From: Bryobacterales bacterium
GTDB taxonomy: Bacteria; Acidobacteriota; Terriglobia; Bryobacterales; UBA6623
Length of the DNA: 64,000 nt
Reading direction: 5' to 3'
Assembly (NCBI GenBank): GCA_028819575.1
Contig: JAPPLB010000079.1
Coordinates: 1-64,000, forward strand
Position 1 is the stretch's first letter, and each line of letters starts with the position of its first letter. Below, one piece after another: positions 16,224 to 25,489 of this stretch. Under the pieces are notes generated by a model. It saw nothing but the letters and a program-made list of their open reading frames with translations. It was not told where the DNA came from and searched no databases. Both the position numbers and the translations under genes were made by a program.

Positions 16224-17948
16224 TCACGCCGTACCCGCTTCAGCCACCCGAAAGTCCTCCAGTTTCAGCCGCAAACCGCCACGGAACTCGTCGCGCTCAA
16301 TCGAGAAAGCCACATCGACTCTCGAACCGGCACGCAGTCCCTTCACCTGCTCGGCCATGCGCCACCCAATCGCAGACAGCACAGCATCCCTCGTCTGGAG
16401 ACGCATCTTGACGTGCTTCATCTTCAGGATTTCCGGCGCGTCCAGCAGAACCACCGGGCCAGCAGAGAACTTCGGTGTGGGGTTCCCCAGCCCATGCGGG
16501 GCAAGGTGGCTCAACTCTGCAAGGGTGTCTTCGTTGACGGCGCTGAAGGTGATCTCGGAGTCCAACGAAAGGATAGGAGTGAAGTCTTCGATCTTGAGCG
16601 CCCCGCGAGCATGCTCGTTCAGACGCCGTCGCAGTTCGGGAATGCGATCGATCGGCAGCGTACATCCCGCCGCTTGCTTGTGACCACCGAATCGTGTGAA
16701 CAAGTCAGCGGTCGACTCCAACCCCCCAAGCAGGTGATATCGCGGAATGCTGCGCCCCGAGCCCGTCGCGAGCCCCGTCGCCGTATCGCAGCTCATCACC
16801 AATGCCGGACGGTGGTAACGTTCCACAATCCGGTTCGCCACGATGCCGATCACCCCCACGTGCCATCCATCGCCGGCGGCCACGATGAAAGGAGTGTCCG
16901 CGGGGCCCGGCAGATCTTCAAGTTTCTCGATGATCTCGTTGAAGATCGAATCTTCGGTCCTCTGCCGCTGACGGTTCAACTGATCGAGATGCCCGGCGAT
17001 GCGCGACACCTCGGCTTCGCTGCGGGCATCGAACAGATCGATGACGGTCCGAGCGTCGTCAAGCCGTCCCGCGGCGTTGAGGCGCGGACCGATCCGAAAG
17101 CCCAAGTCGCCCGCGCTGAGTCTCTTGTCGAGATCGAGGCCCGAGACGCCGATGAGCGCACGCAGTCCCAGGTTCTTGGGCTTCCTCAGACCTTCGAGTC
17201 CCAGCTTCGTAAAGACACGGTTTTCGCCGATGAGCGGCACCATATCGGCCACCGTTGCGATGGCGACCATCTTGAGAAGCGAAGTCAGCACGCGATCAAG
17301 CTTCTCAGCAGGCCACCCCAGATCGCTCAGCAGTGCCTGCGCCAACTTGAAAACGACGCCCGCTCCGCACAGGTTCTTGTCAGGGTAGGTGCACTCTGGC
17401 TGATTGGGATTCAGCACCGCGAACGCGGGCGGCATGGAGGCGGTGGGAAGGTGGTGGTCCGTGATAATGACATCGACGCCGAGTTCGTTGGCGCACTGGA
17501 TCACTTCTGTTTCTCGGATGCCGTTGTCTACCGTGATGATCAGGCGAACGCTCATACTTGCAGCGCGTTCGATGACTGCGGCGCGCATGCCGTAGCCTTC
17601 GCGAATGCGGTGAGGCACATGAAATTCCGCCGAGCCGCCCGCCAGTTCGATCACCGCCCGCAGCAGGACAACCGATGTGGCGCCGTCGACGTCGTAGTCG
17701 CCGTAGACGAGGATTTTTTCCTGTTGCGCAATAGCCCTGCGGATTCGGCTGACGGCCTTGCTCATCCCCGCCATGCGATAGGGGTCGCGCAGTTGGGATA
17801 GATCCGGCCGCAGGAAGCGCAACGCCTCGGCGGGGTCGGTGATGCCTCGTTGCGCCAGAAGCACACTCGTCAACGAAGACACCTGCGCCTCTCTCTGAAG
17901 CCGCTCGGCTTCGGCCGAGTCGTAACTCCGATAGATCCACCGCTTCAT
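16224..17948 (-). CDS. recJ: Single-stranded-DNA-specific exonuclease RecJ
   Basis: A 5'-3' ssDNA exonuclease for recombination, mismatch and base-excision repair, in the cytoplasm. The 574 residues show the DHH phosphoesterase motifs ILVYGDYDVDGATS (about residues 77-90) and ITDHHLP (about 160-166). The DHHA1 RNA/DNA-binding block follows as GRSIPRYHLLGG and GGHKQAAG (near residue 425). An OB-type C-terminal domain follows. It sits directly downstream of the microcompartment-type dehydrogenase gene (54-base gap), a neighbour with no obvious functional link. Confidence 0.93.
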   Translation of the reverse strand: MKRWIYRSYDSAEAERLQREAQVSSLTSVLLAQRGITDPAEALRFLRPDLSQLRDPYRMAGMSKAVSRIRRAIAQQEKILVYGDYDVDGATSVVLLRAVIELAGGSAEFHVPHRIREGYGMRAAVIERAASMSVRLIITVDNGIRETEVIQCANELGVDVIITDHHLPTASMPPAFAVLNPNQPECTYPDKNLCGAGVVFKLAQALLSDLGWPAEKLDRVLTSLLKMVAIATVADMVPLIGENRVFTKLGLEGLRKPKNLGLRALIGVSGLDLDKRLSAGDLGFRIGPRLNAAGRLDDARTVIDLFDARSEAEVSRIAGHLDQLNRQRQRTEDSIFNEIIEKLEDLPGPADTPFIVAAGDGWHVGVIGIVANRIVERYHRPALVMSCDTATGLATGSGRSIPRYHLLGGLESTADLFTRFGGHKQAAGCTLPIDRIPELRRRLNEHARGALKIEDFTPILSLDSEITFSAVNEDTLAELSHLAPHGLGNPTPKFSAGPVVLLDAPEILKMKHVKMRLQTRDAVLSAIGWRMAEQVKGLRAGSRVDVAFSIERDEFRGGLRLKLEDFRVAEAGTA

Positions 17949-18002
17949 GTTTCCCGGAGTCTCGTAGGGGCTGCCCTGTAAGTGACTGTGCCGATGACCG
18001 GG

Positions 18003-19802
18003 CTACTCCGTGCGTACCATCACCTGCCCGTCGTTGTCGAGATCCCTCGCGGCCGGGGTGACGATGGTCTTTCTGTTGATATAGATCTTTGTCTGCAGGA
18101 CCTTCGCCCGCCGTACGTCGTCTTCGCTTACGAACGGCACGATGTCTACTTCCGAAGCGACCGGTTTCCGTACAGGACGGTTAGCGGGGTTGGGTTGCGC
18201 TGAGGCCGGGACCGGACTCGGCGACGCGACTCTTTGCCCGTTCAGGAAGCGGTCGACGACCTCCGCGGCAGGTCCCGTATTGACGCTCGCTGTCGCTGTG
18301 GCAGCTCCAGACGAGGCTGCGACACCCCGTTGCTGCAAGTACTGATCTACCGCCGCCGCGACTTTCGGGCGGTCCGGTGAAGTGGCTGCACTTGCGACAG
18401 TCTTACCGGCAAAGAAACTTTTGGCCTCATCGCTCTCGAATGCTTCCTCCACCTCCCGCACCTTGTAAGCAACGCGCTTGATGTTGATCAAATGCATGGG
18501 CCCTATGTTGTCGCCCGTGATGTTTCCCGCGATCGCGCCGCATCCGAGCGTCATCGATGGCAGCACGTTCGTCGTGATGCCCGTCGAGCCTTGCGGCGCC
18601 GCCGTGTTCACGAGGATACGAAAGGCCGGCATCGCCAAACCAAACTCACGAATCCGCTCGTCGCTCTTCGAGTAGATCACGCAAGTGTGCCCGCGCCCGC
18701 CGAAGTTCACGATCTCCGCCGAGGCCTTCAGCGCTCCGGCGAAGTTCTCCGCGAAGTGTACGCTCAACACGGGAGAGAGTTTCTCGGCGGAAAGCGGATG
18801 CTCGCGACCGATGCCCCTGAGCTCCACGACCAGCGCCCGGACATCCTCCCCGACTCTGAAGCCCGCCATCTCGGCAATGCGCTGAGGCGACTGTCCCACG
18901 CAGTCGGAGTTCACCCGAAAGTCCTTGGTGATCAACAATGCAGCCAATGTGGCTGTCTGCCGCTCATCGCAGACATAGGCGCCGTGCTGCTTCAGCGCCG
19001 ACCAAACCGCTTCACGGTTCTTCTCCTCGGCGATGACGCACTGTTCGCTGGAGCAGACCGTCCCGTAATCAAACGACTTGCCGTCGATGACGGAGCCGAT
19101 CGCTTCATCGATGTCGGCAGTGTCATCGACCAGCACAGCCACATTGCCCGGACCAACGCCGAGGGCGGGCTTTCCGCTTGAATACGCCGCGTGCACAATC
19201 CCCGGACCACCGGTGGAAAGGATGAGGCTCGTGTGACGGTGCTTGAGTAACTCGTTCGTTCCTTGGATCGTCGCTTTCGTCAGGCACTGGACAACACCCT
19301 TGGGGGCGCCCGCGGCTTCAGCGGCTTCGGCGAGCAACCTCGCGGATTCGCACGTACAATTAACCGCCCGTGGATGCGGGCTCAAGACGATGGCGTTCTT
19401 ACTCTTGAGCGCGATGAGAATCTTGAAGAAAGCCGTGGATGTCGGATTCGTCGTCGGCAGAATGGCGGCCACGACTCCCGCAGGCTCGGCGATTTCGAGA
19501 ATCCCCTTGTCGGGGTCCTCGACAATCACGCCAACGGTTTTCATCGGACGGATAGCCCGATGCAGGAGATCCGAGTTCAGCAGGTTCTTGATGGTCTTAT
19601 CACGGGCATTGCCGTAGCCGGTTTCTTCAACTGCGAGCTCAGCCAGCGACTCGGCATTGGCGCGCGCAACGGCCGCCGCCTGATCGACGATGCGGTCGAC
19701 CTCCTTTTGCGTGTGCTTGCGAAACTGAAGGAAGGCTTCGTGCGCCGCCGAAACCTTAGTGCGGACTTCTTGAATCGACTGCAGATCCTTATCCGCCACC
19801 AT
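18003..19802 (-). CDS. Microcompartment-type acylating aldehyde dehydrogenase with encapsulation-like helices
   Basis: Converts an aldehyde and CoA to acyl-CoA with NAD, like EutE/PduP. The catalytic domain covers about residues 1-470: the catalytic Cys is in YGTVCSSEQ (Cys250), and [20 protein letters not shown] and [13 protein letters not shown] are family blocks. At 599 residues it is over 100 longer than EutE/PduP. The tail holds two short amphipathic helices, [13 protein letters not shown] (about 482-494) and [13 protein letters not shown] (about 513-525), each flanked by Ala/Pro/Ser-rich linker, a hallmark of encapsulation peptides. A last 50-residue piece contains [11 protein letters not shown], reminiscent of motifs in other microcompartment proteins. 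It starts nine bases after the shell-protein gene. Confidence 0.88.
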   Translation of the reverse strand: MVADKDLQSIQEVRTKVSAAHEAFLQFRKHTQKEVDRIVDQAAAVARANAESLAELAVEETGYGNARDKTIKNLLNSDLLHRAIRPMKTVGVIVEDPDKGILEIAEPAGVVAAILPTTNPTSTAFFKILIALKSKNAIVLSPHPRAVNCTCESARLLAEAAEAAGAPKGVVQCLTKATIQGTNELLKHRHTSLILSTGGPGIVHAAYSSGKPALGVGPGNVAVLVDDTADIDEAIGSVIDGKSFDYGTVCSSEQCVIAEEKNREAVWSALKQHGAYVCDERQTATLAALLITKDFRVNSDCVGQSPQRIAEMAGFRVGEDVRALVVELRGIGREHPLSAEKLSPVLSVHFAENFAGALKASAEIVNFGGRGHTCVIYSKSDERIREFGLAMPAFRILVNTAAPQGSTGITTNVLPSMTLGCGAIAGNITGDNIGPMHLINIKRVAYKVREVEEAFESDEAKSFFAGKTVASAATSPDRPKVAAAVDQYLQQRGVAASSGAATATASVNTGPAAEVVDRFLNGQRVASPSPVPASAQPNPANRPVRKPVASEVDIVPFVSEDDVRRAKVLQTKIYINRKTIVTPAARDLDNDGQVMVRTE

Positions 19803-19811
19803 CGCGGATCG

Positions 19812-20108
19812 TTATCCCTTGCCGCCTTGCGCGGCCCTGTTCTTCGGCACGATCTTGGTGTCGGCTTCTTCGTGAGGATTGGGGATGACGTGAACGCTGA
19901 CCAATTCGCCCACCCGCCGGGCGGCCGCCGCGCCCGCGTCCGTCGCCGCTTTGACCGCGCCGACATCGCCACGGCACGTCACGGTGACGAACCCGGCGCC
20001 GATGTACTCCTTGCCTTCGAGCACGACCTTCGCGGACTTGACCATCGCGTCAGCGGCCTCGACAGCTCCCACAAGGCCCTTTGTCTCAATCATTCCCAGA
20101 GCTTCCAC
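19812..20108 (-). CDS. Bacterial microcompartment hexameric shell protein (BMC-H, PduA/EutM-like)
   Basis: A single BMC domain of 98 residues that should form hexameric tiles of a protein shell with a central pore. The N-terminus [19 protein letters not shown] is nearly canonical, and [13 protein letters not shown] and HVIPNPHEE are the other hallmark blocks. The start is a GTG (20108) preceded by GGGAG; this keeps the conserved EALG sequence, which an internal ATG would remove. It is followed at once by the aldehyde dehydrogenase. No pentameric vertex protein, second shell paralogue, PduL or signature lyase is encoded nearby. Confidence 0.95.
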   Translation of the reverse strand: MEALGMIETKGLVGAVEAADAMVKSAKVVLEGKEYIGAGFVTVTCRGDVGAVKAATDAGAAAARRVGELVSVHVIPNPHEEADTKIVPKNRAAQGGKG

Positions 20109-20391
20109 AGATTGGCTCCCTGCCTCTCAGCGTAACCGTGAAAGTACCACAACCACTCGAATACCCACAAGCCGAAAAAATTGACGTCTCTCCGCATGTG
20201 TTTCAAGCGTGAATTCTCTGTTCGGCGCCCAAGGTGCGATATGAGAACACATCTTTGAAGCATCGATCACTGGCGGTATCCTTCCGATTGGAGCACGGCC
20301 ATTTCAAATAGCGGTGTCACTCGTTATATGCACGGCTGTTGGTATCCTTTGGCTTGTTATCAACTACGACCGGTGAAGAGAGGTGATGCCC
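20109..20391. other. Divergent intergenic region between BMC operon and sialidase-like gene
   Basis: 283 bases holding the start regions of two divergent genes. No promoter with both boxes at proper spacing was found, and no gene is apparent. Confidence 0.3.
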
Positions 20392-21516
20392 ATGAACTCG
20401 ATGAAGGTTTCCAAACACGATCACGTGCTCGTCGTGGCATCTGCCCTGGCGCTGCATCTCGCTCTTACTCATCCAGCCTCCGCCAACGAAGATATCCGCC
20501 TCGAACCGCGCGTTCAGGCCATGCTGCAGATCAAAGCCGCGCCTTACACAAAGCTGGCCAACGGTAGCGCTCTCACCGTCGAAGACAAGTTCGCATACAT
20601 CACTCCCGACAACGGCCAAAGCTGGCTCGATCCCATTCCCCTGTTTCCGGACGGACCTGATCTCAAAGTCAGCAATGAGCGCGTGCTTACCCGTACCCGC
20701 GACGGGGCGATCATTCTGGCCTTTATGAATCTCAACTCGCGGGACTGGGGTTGGGACGACGAGAAGAACGCACCCGACCGCGACGTACGCCTCGACGTGT
20801 GGACCATCCGCAGCCTGGACGAAGGCCGCACTTGGCAGGATGCACAGCGCATTCAAGGCGGTTGGTGCGGCGCCGTACGAGACATCATTCAGACCGGTTC
20901 CGGCCGAGTGGTTCTCACTGCGCAGGTCTTGACCGACAACCCGCCTCGCCACGTCACACGAACCTATTCCTCCGACGATGACGGCAAGACCTGGAAGCCG
21001 AGCAACATCCTCGACCTCGGCGGCCACGGCCATCACGACGGCGCGATAGAAGCCACGATCGTCGAGCGCCGTGATCACAGGATCTGGATGCTACTCCGTA
21101 CGAATCTCGATTACTTCTGGGAAGCATTCTCAGACAACCAGGGTCGCTACTGGAGAGAGATGCGGCCCACCAAGATCGACGCCAGCAGCTCTCCGGCTTA
21201 CCTGACACGGCTCCAAAGCGGCCGACTCGTGATGACCTGGAACCGGCTTTATCTCGAAGGCAAGAACACCACCGTACGACGCGGCGGTTCCCGCTCGGAA
21301 ACGCTTGCCAGTTGGGAACGATCAGAACTCTCCATCGCTTTTTCCGACGACGATGGGCAGAACTGGACGGACTCGGTTGTGATCGCCCGCCACAGAGACA
21401 AGTCCAAACGCGTGTCCTATCCCTGGATCTTCGAGCGGCGGCCCGGTGAGATGTGGATCACTACGATGCAAGGCGGCCTCAAGTGCCGGCTCTTTGAAAA
21501 GGACTTCGTGAAGTAG
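20392..21516 (+). CDS. Secreted sialidase-like (BNR/Asp-box) six-bladed propeller protein
   Basis: The sialidase superfamily includes glycan-cleaving enzymes and non-catalytic binding propellers. The start was placed at ATG 20392 because GAAGAGAGG lies eight bases before it. A signal peptide ending near HPASA follows. At least three good Asp-boxes (S/T-x-D-x-G-x-T/N-W) are visible, as SSDDDGKTW, SFSDDDGQNW-like and RSLDEGRTW, with further weaker ones. There is an Arg-rich N-terminal region, but I cannot confirm the complete Arg triad and Tyr-Glu pair of true sialidases. It is 374 residues long. Its stop is four bases from the convergent tonB stop. Confidence 0.8.
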   Translation: MNSMKVSKHDHVLVVASALALHLALTHPASANEDIRLEPRVQAMLQIKAAPYTKLANGSALTVEDKFAYITPDNGQSWLDPIPLFPDGPDLKVSNERVLTRTRDGAIILAFMNLNSRDWGWDDEKNAPDRDVRLDVWTIRSLDEGRTWQDAQRIQGGWCGAVRDIIQTGSGRVVLTAQVLTDNPPRHVTRTYSSDDDGKTWKPSNILDLGGHGHHDGAIEATIVERRDHRIWMLLRTNLDYFWEAFSDNQGRYWREMRPTKIDASSSPAYLTRLQSGRLVMTWNRLYLEGKNTTVRRGGSRSETLASWERSELSIAFSDDDGQNWTDSVVIARHRDKSKRVSYPWIFERRPGEMWITTMQGGLKCRLFEKDFVK

Positions 21517-21520
21517 CGAC

Positions 21521-22273
21521 CTACTTTCTCTTCCTTCGCTGAGGCGGTTGCGGCTCTTGCACAGGAGGAGGACTCTGTTTGAAGTTGATCACGATGTAGG
21601 TGATCACTTCGACCGGCAATCCGTTTAGGTATGTAGGCCGGTAGCGCCACTGAAGGACAGCAGCCGTAGCCACCTCCACCAACAGCGGATGCCCCTCCAG
21701 CACCTTCAATCCCCGAATGGTTCCCTCTTTGGTGACGGTTGCCTCAAGGCGCACCGTGCCGCTGATGTCTTCCTCCACCGCCTCGACCGGATACACGGGT
21801 AGCACGCGGTTGACCAGCTTCGCTGATTGCACGTTGCCGCCAACTCGGATGGGGGCGGGCGGTGGGACGTTCTTTGTATGCGCGCGCGAAAGATCCAGGA
21901 TTCCCCCGATCACCCCATCCGGATCCGGGATTCCCGTTGAGATTCCTCTCAAGGTCGGTCCTGGGACAGCCGCGTCTCCATACACAATCGCATTTGCTCT
22001 GGGGATCTCACTTGGCGTTTGCACGATTGCCTCGAACCTGCGCGGCAGCCTGGGGGTTGGTTTCAGGGAGCGTCGCTCCGGTGAGGGTGCCGGAGGTGGT
22101 GGAGCCACCAGCAGAATGGAGTTCGTCAAATCGTGCAACGGGATCTCGTAGGTGTAAATCAGCGGCAGCAGGAGTGCAGCGCCAATCAGGAACGATTGTC
22201 CAAGCAGAGAAACCAACAGCGTCCACGGCTTGACGCCGCTGCCCTCTCGATGCACGAAGGTTTGACCAAACAC
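21521..22273 (-). CDS. TonB-family energy transducer (first copy)
   Basis: Couples the inner-membrane proton motive force to TonB-dependent outer-membrane transport. 250 residues: one N-terminal membrane helix (about 20-42), a Pro-rich periplasmic segment (APPPPAPSPE), and the C-terminal TonB domain with RVLPVYPVEAVEEDISGTVRLEATV and VLQWRYRPTYLNG. The start is a GTG. Its N-terminus is built like the TonB at 38231 (GQT/EQS, then KPWT/TPWT), so the two are paralogues. This copy lacks ExbB/ExbD neighbours and lies downstream of greA and the phosphatidyltransferase. Confidence 0.88.
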   Translation of the reverse strand: MFGQTFVHREGSGVKPWTLLVSLLGQSFLIGAALLLPLIYTYEIPLHDLTNSILLVAPPPPAPSPERRSLKPTPRLPRRFEAIVQTPSEIPRANAIVYGDAAVPGPTLRGISTGIPDPDGVIGGILDLSRAHTKNVPPPAPIRVGGNVQSAKLVNRVLPVYPVEAVEEDISGTVRLEATVTKEGTIRGLKVLEGHPLLVEVATAAVLQWRYRPTYLNGLPVEVITYIVINFKQSPPPVQEPQPPQRRKRK

Positions 22274-22386
22274 GGCAGGAACAACCGAAGGTTACTCCAT
22301 GTAGTCGCTCCCTAGTGCTTCTTTGTTACGGAGAAGGCTCAGGAAATCGCTCGAAGATGTCGGTTTGCACGGCTGCAAGGCTCGAT

Positions 22387-23073
22387 CTAGACGACCGATC
22401 CTTCCTGGATCTCCTCGGAGTTCGTGCCCCGCTCGGTTTCTTTCGGAACGCGATTCTGATCAGCTGCGTCCGCCGTATGTTCCTCTTCATCAAGCTGACG
22501 CGTTTCGCGCCAAGTGTGGGCGATGCGGTGCGCCACCGTGATGTTCGACAGCACGGCGATCACCCATAGGACAGGCGCCATGCGGTCAAAAAGCGCGCCG
22601 ATGATGATCAGCACAATGCGCTCCGGCCTCTCCAGAAACCCCACCTTGCAACTCGGGATACAATTCTCGGCACGGGCGCGCGCGTAACTCGTGAGTATCG
22701 AGCCCGTCATTACAACGGCTGTCAGAACAACATAGAAATAGCGGTTCACACTCGCGTAGTAAACCAGCAACCCCATCAGCAGGATCAGATCGGAATATCG
22801 ATCGAGCACCGAATCGAGGAATCCACCGAAACGCGTCACCTTGTTGCTCTGGCGCGCGACGGGACCGTCTATCAAGTCGAATACTGCCCCGATCACCACC
22901 ACGATGCCGGCCGAGAAGAACTCGCCGCGACCGAACAGCCAAGCGGCGATCCCGTTGATGCCAAGTCCCATGCAGGTCAGCAGATTGGGATGGACTCGGG
23001 CCCCGATCAACAGCTTGACGATCAGTCCCACGAGGTAACCTGCCGCGCTTCCGATTTTTTGGGTAACACCCAT
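22387..23073 (-). CDS. CDP-alcohol phosphatidyltransferase
   Basis: An integral membrane enzyme that transfers a phosphatidyl group from CDP-diacylglycerol to an alcohol acceptor in phospholipid synthesis. The diagnostic motif D-G-x2-A-R-x8-G-x3-D-x3-D is complete as DGPVARQSNKVTRFGGF plus LDSVLDRYSD (about residues 68-94). About six hydrophobic helices follow over 228 residues. The acceptor (glycerol-phosphate, inositol or another) cannot be told from the motif. It lies 35 bases downstream of greA. The C-terminal 35 residues are polar and may be disordered. Confidence 0.88.
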   Translation of the reverse strand: MGVTQKIGSAAGYLVGLIVKLLIGARVHPNLLTCMGLGINGIAAWLFGRGEFFSAGIVVVIGAVFDLIDGPVARQSNKVTRFGGFLDSVLDRYSDLILLMGLLVYYASVNRYFYVVLTAVVMTGSILTSYARARAENCIPSCKVGFLERPERIVLIIIGALFDRMAPVLWVIAVLSNITVAHRIAHTWRETRQLDEEEHTADAADQNRVPKETERGTNSEEIQEGSVV

Positions 23074-23108
23074 TGTGGTTTCCAGTTCAGACCAGCGCGG
23101 TCAGTGCA

Positions 23109-23582
23109 TCAGCCATCTTGCTCGTGGATCGTCTTCAGCCTCAAAATCTCCATCTCCCGCACCCCGCCCGGCGTGCGGACCTCGGTCACATCGCCCGGTT
23201 CCTTGCCCATCAGGGCGCGTCCAATTGGTGACGTCGTTGAGATTTTTCCGTTCGGAGCATCAACGTCCTCCGACGTCACCAGGTAGTATTGCGTTTCCTT
23301 ATCATTGTCGATGTCGTAAACGACAACCGTAGAGCCGAGCCCGACCACACCCGGACGAATCTTGGTCAGATCGACCATCCTCATGTCGGCCAAGCGCTTT
23401 TTTTTCTTTGCCAGCAGCGCACCGACATAGTCCTGGCGCTCTTTCGCCGCGGCGTATTCGGCGTTCTCACTCAAATCACCCAGTTCGCGCGCTCGCTGGA
23501 TTTCTTTCGGTAGCTCGTTCTTCAGCTCGTACTCGAGCTTCCTGATCTCGTCTTCGAGCTTCTGAATAAAGTCAAGGGCCAT
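23109..23582 (-). CDS. greA: Transcription elongation factor GreA
   Basis: Rescues backtracked RNA polymerase by stimulating cleavage of the transcript 3' end. The start was set at ATG 23582 (MALDFIQKLEDEI); a GTG four codons earlier is possible. The protein is 157 residues. The N-terminal coiled coil carries the tip region LGDLSENAEYAAAKERQ, with the conserved Asp-Leu-Ser-Glu-Asn that acts in the polymerase channel. The C-terminal FKBP-like domain includes TSPIGRALMGKEPGD. The leader contains a terminator-like hairpin (see separate entry). Confidence 0.95.
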   Translation of the reverse strand: MALDFIQKLEDEIRKLEYELKNELPKEIQRARELGDLSENAEYAAAKERQDYVGALLAKKKKRLADMRMVDLTKIRPGVVGLGSTVVVYDIDNDKETQYYLVTSEDVDAPNGKISTTSPIGRALMGKEPGDVTEVRTPGGVREMEILRLKTIHEQDG

Positions 23583-23621
23583 ACTGTCTTTCACTCACGA
23601 TGGTTCACAGGCGGCGGAACG

Positions 23622-23654
23622 AAAAATACCGGTTCCGCAGGCCGCGAACCGGTA
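23622..23654 (-). terminator. Terminator-like hairpin in the greA leader
   Basis: On the minus strand TACCGGTTC (23654-23646) pairs perfectly with GAACCGGTA (23635-23627) across a 10-base loop. It is followed by TTTTTC (23626-23621), the anatomy of an intrinsic terminator. It lies about 40 bases before the greA start codon and downstream of a TATAAT box, so it may attenuate greA. It cannot terminate an upstream minus-strand gene, because the next gene runs the other way. Confidence 0.65.
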
Positions 23655-23730
23655 CCGAAGAGCACTCAATGAGAAACTCCGCACCCAACTTTTCCAGGCA
23701 CTCGCGGGCGCTTCCCTATTATCCGGCTCC

Positions 23731-23736
23731 ATTATA
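23731..23736 (-). promoter_or_regulatory. -10 box of the probable greA promoter
   Basis: Perfect TATAAT on the minus strand. The -35 region (about 23754-23759, CCCGAA) is a poor match. The expected start near 23725 gives a leader of about 140 bases that includes the terminator-like hairpin. Confidence 0.45.
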
Positions 23737-23906
23737 GGATATGCCCCTGGACGTTCGGGTTGAGCGTTGGGGGTGCGGTACAGAAGCAGGCATGATGAAC
23801 AGGAGCCTTTTCCAACCCAAGGATGATACTGAAACGGGTTGGGAGGGCTGGGCCACTGCCGATCAGCTACAATAGCGCCAGTTTCCGATTGGTTCCAACA
23901 GACGCC

Positions 23907-24686
23907 ATGTTGACTCGACGAGCCTTACTCGCAGGTATCGCCGCGGCCGCCTACGCCCAGCAGCACAACTACCCCATCCGCAAGCGCAAGAAGGTCGAGC
24001 GGCTGTTCAAGTCGCCCGACGGCAATCCCAACGGTCTGGAAGCAACCGCCGCGGGTCTGTGGTGCGGCGAGCAGGTGACGGACCGGGCGCATCTGCTCGA
24101 TTGGGAAACGGGCCAGCCTCTCGCCTCCTACGAAACGCAGTCGTCGAACACCAGCGGCATTGCGGCCGGCGGCGGGTTTGTGTGGATGGCCGCGAACGGG
24201 CCGGCGGGGGTGCGTCCTGCGCGGCCTCATGATGTGAAGAAGGGGGGCCGGATCGTCAAGCTGGAAATCGAGACGGGCCGCCATGTGAAAAACTATCGGA
24301 CCCCCAACGGGGGAGGCGTGCACGGCGTGCTGTGGTCGCAGGATTCACTGTGGGTCACGCAATTCGGTCCGAACAAGAACGTCACGCAGACCGACGCCGA
24401 TCTGCGGGTTCAGCATTCCTTTCCGGTGCCGCTGGGGCGAGCCCACGGGCTGGGCTGGGACGGAACGCATATCTGGTGCATGTTCTCGAACGATTTCCGC
24501 ATATTGAAGTTCGACATCGAGAGCGGGCAGGTGCTGGAAGCGATTCAGCTCAACCGGGATGATCCGGATCCGCACGGCATGACCTGGTGGCAGGGCAGCC
24601 TGTACTACTGCGACGCAGGGATTGCGCCGGGGCATCGACAGAATACCAGCCCCTACGCCGGTTACATCTGTAAAATCCATGCCTAG
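23907..24686 (+). CDS. Secreted beta-propeller protein of unknown function
   Basis: 259 residues from ATG 23907 (MLTRRALLAGIAAAAYAQQ), an N-terminus that combines a paired Arg with a short hydrophobic signal segment and may use the Tat or Sec route. The rest consists of repeated short beta-rich segments, each with Trp or Tyr near a turn: AAGLWCGEQ, GGFVWMAANG, SQDSLWVTQFG, GTHIWCMFSN and GSLYYCDAGI. This resembles streptogramin-lyase/Vgb or glutamine-cyclotransferase-type propellers. No catalytic signature could be assigned. A TACAAT -10-like box at 23868-23873 precedes it. Confidence 0.65.
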   Translation: MLTRRALLAGIAAAAYAQQHNYPIRKRKKVERLFKSPDGNPNGLEATAAGLWCGEQVTDRAHLLDWETGQPLASYETQSSNTSGIAAGGGFVWMAANGPAGVRPARPHDVKKGGRIVKLEIETGRHVKNYRTPNGGGVHGVLWSQDSLWVTQFGPNKNVTQTDADLRVQHSFPVPLGRAHGLGWDGTHIWCMFSNDFRILKFDIESGQVLEAIQLNRDDPDPHGMTWWQGSLYYCDAGIAPGHRQNTSPYAGYICKIHA

Positions 24687-24817
24687 TGTCCAGACGATAA
24701 AGTTCTTGTAACATCAAGATGCGTGCGGGTCACGTACCAGCCCCTCAGCGGCAAGGGGGAAAGCCGATCCATGCCCGTTTCAGGAGCACCACACTAACAG
24801 CCGGAGGTCGGAAAGTC

Positions 24818-25477
24818 ATGCGAGCGGTCTGCATTTGTTTGGCCATGGTTCTGGGGGCACTGCCGGGCCTGCTGCAAGCCGATGAGATTCCCGAAGGCTT
24901 CACGCCGATTTTCAATGGCGCCAATCTCGCCGGCTGGCACATCAGCATGACGAATCATCATGGCAACACTTCGGAATGGCGCATCGACGAGCGGGTATTG
25001 ACTGCCCGTCAGCGACCCGACGGCAATGGCGGCGTGCTGCTCACAGATGACCGCTACCAGGACTTCGGGGTTTATCTCGAGATCAAGCCTGACTTCGGAT
25101 GCGACGGAGGCTTGTTCCTTCGCTCCAACGCCAACGGACAGGCATATCAGGTGATGATCGACTATCGCGAGGGTGGAAGCATCGGCGGAATCTATGGTGA
25201 GCGGCTCAAAGGAGTCAAGGTGACGGACTCTCAGGACTGGCAGGCTGTCTGGCGCAAGGACGATTGGAACGCACTGCTCGCGCGCATCGAGGGCGAGGCA
25301 CCGCGGATAACCGTCTGGCTCAACGGCACAAAGATCACGGAATTTCAAGACACGGCGAACCATGCCGCTGGTGGTGCGCCCGACGGAATGATCGGTCTTC
25401 AAGTGCACGGCGGAAGCGGCTGGGTCGAAGGTGGGTTTCACCGCTTCCGCAATATCGCCGTAAAGCGGCTGAACTGA
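24818..25477 (+). CDS. Secreted DUF1080 protein (3-keto-disaccharide hydrolase family)
   Basis: A lectin-like jelly-roll protein of a family in which some members hydrolyse 3-keto-disaccharides and keto-glucosides. The start at ATG 24818 follows GGAGG; the protein is 219 residues with a signal peptide ending at LLQA. The family opening GFTPIFNGANLAGWHI is clear, and the core FGVYLEIKP, GGLFLRSNANGQAYQVMIDY and WVEGGFHRFRNIAVKRL complete the fold. In this lineage such proteins work with Gfo/Idh oxidoreductases that oxidise sugars at C3; one lies at 31060. The two are not in one operon. Confidence 0.85.
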   Translation: MRAVCICLAMVLGALPGLLQADEIPEGFTPIFNGANLAGWHISMTNHHGNTSEWRIDERVLTARQRPDGNGGVLLTDDRYQDFGVYLEIKPDFGCDGGLFLRSNANGQAYQVMIDYREGGSIGGIYGERLKGVKVTDSQDWQAVWRKDDWNALLARIEGEAPRITVWLNGTKITEFQDTANHAAGGAPDGMIGLQVHGGSGWVEGGFHRFRNIAVKRLN

Positions 25478-25489
25478 GTCAGAGGAGGC

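Noticed and set aside
15939-17801. Long open frame (about 620 codons) antisense to recJ
   Set aside because: It is complementary to a clear RecJ gene with full motifs; the open frame follows from high GC and codon bias, and its translation shows no family motif.
21511-21526. Bidirectional terminator between sialidase-like and tonB genes (AAGTAG/CTACTT)
   Set aside because: A 6-bp AT-rich stem spanning both stop codons with no good T-run is too weak to claim.
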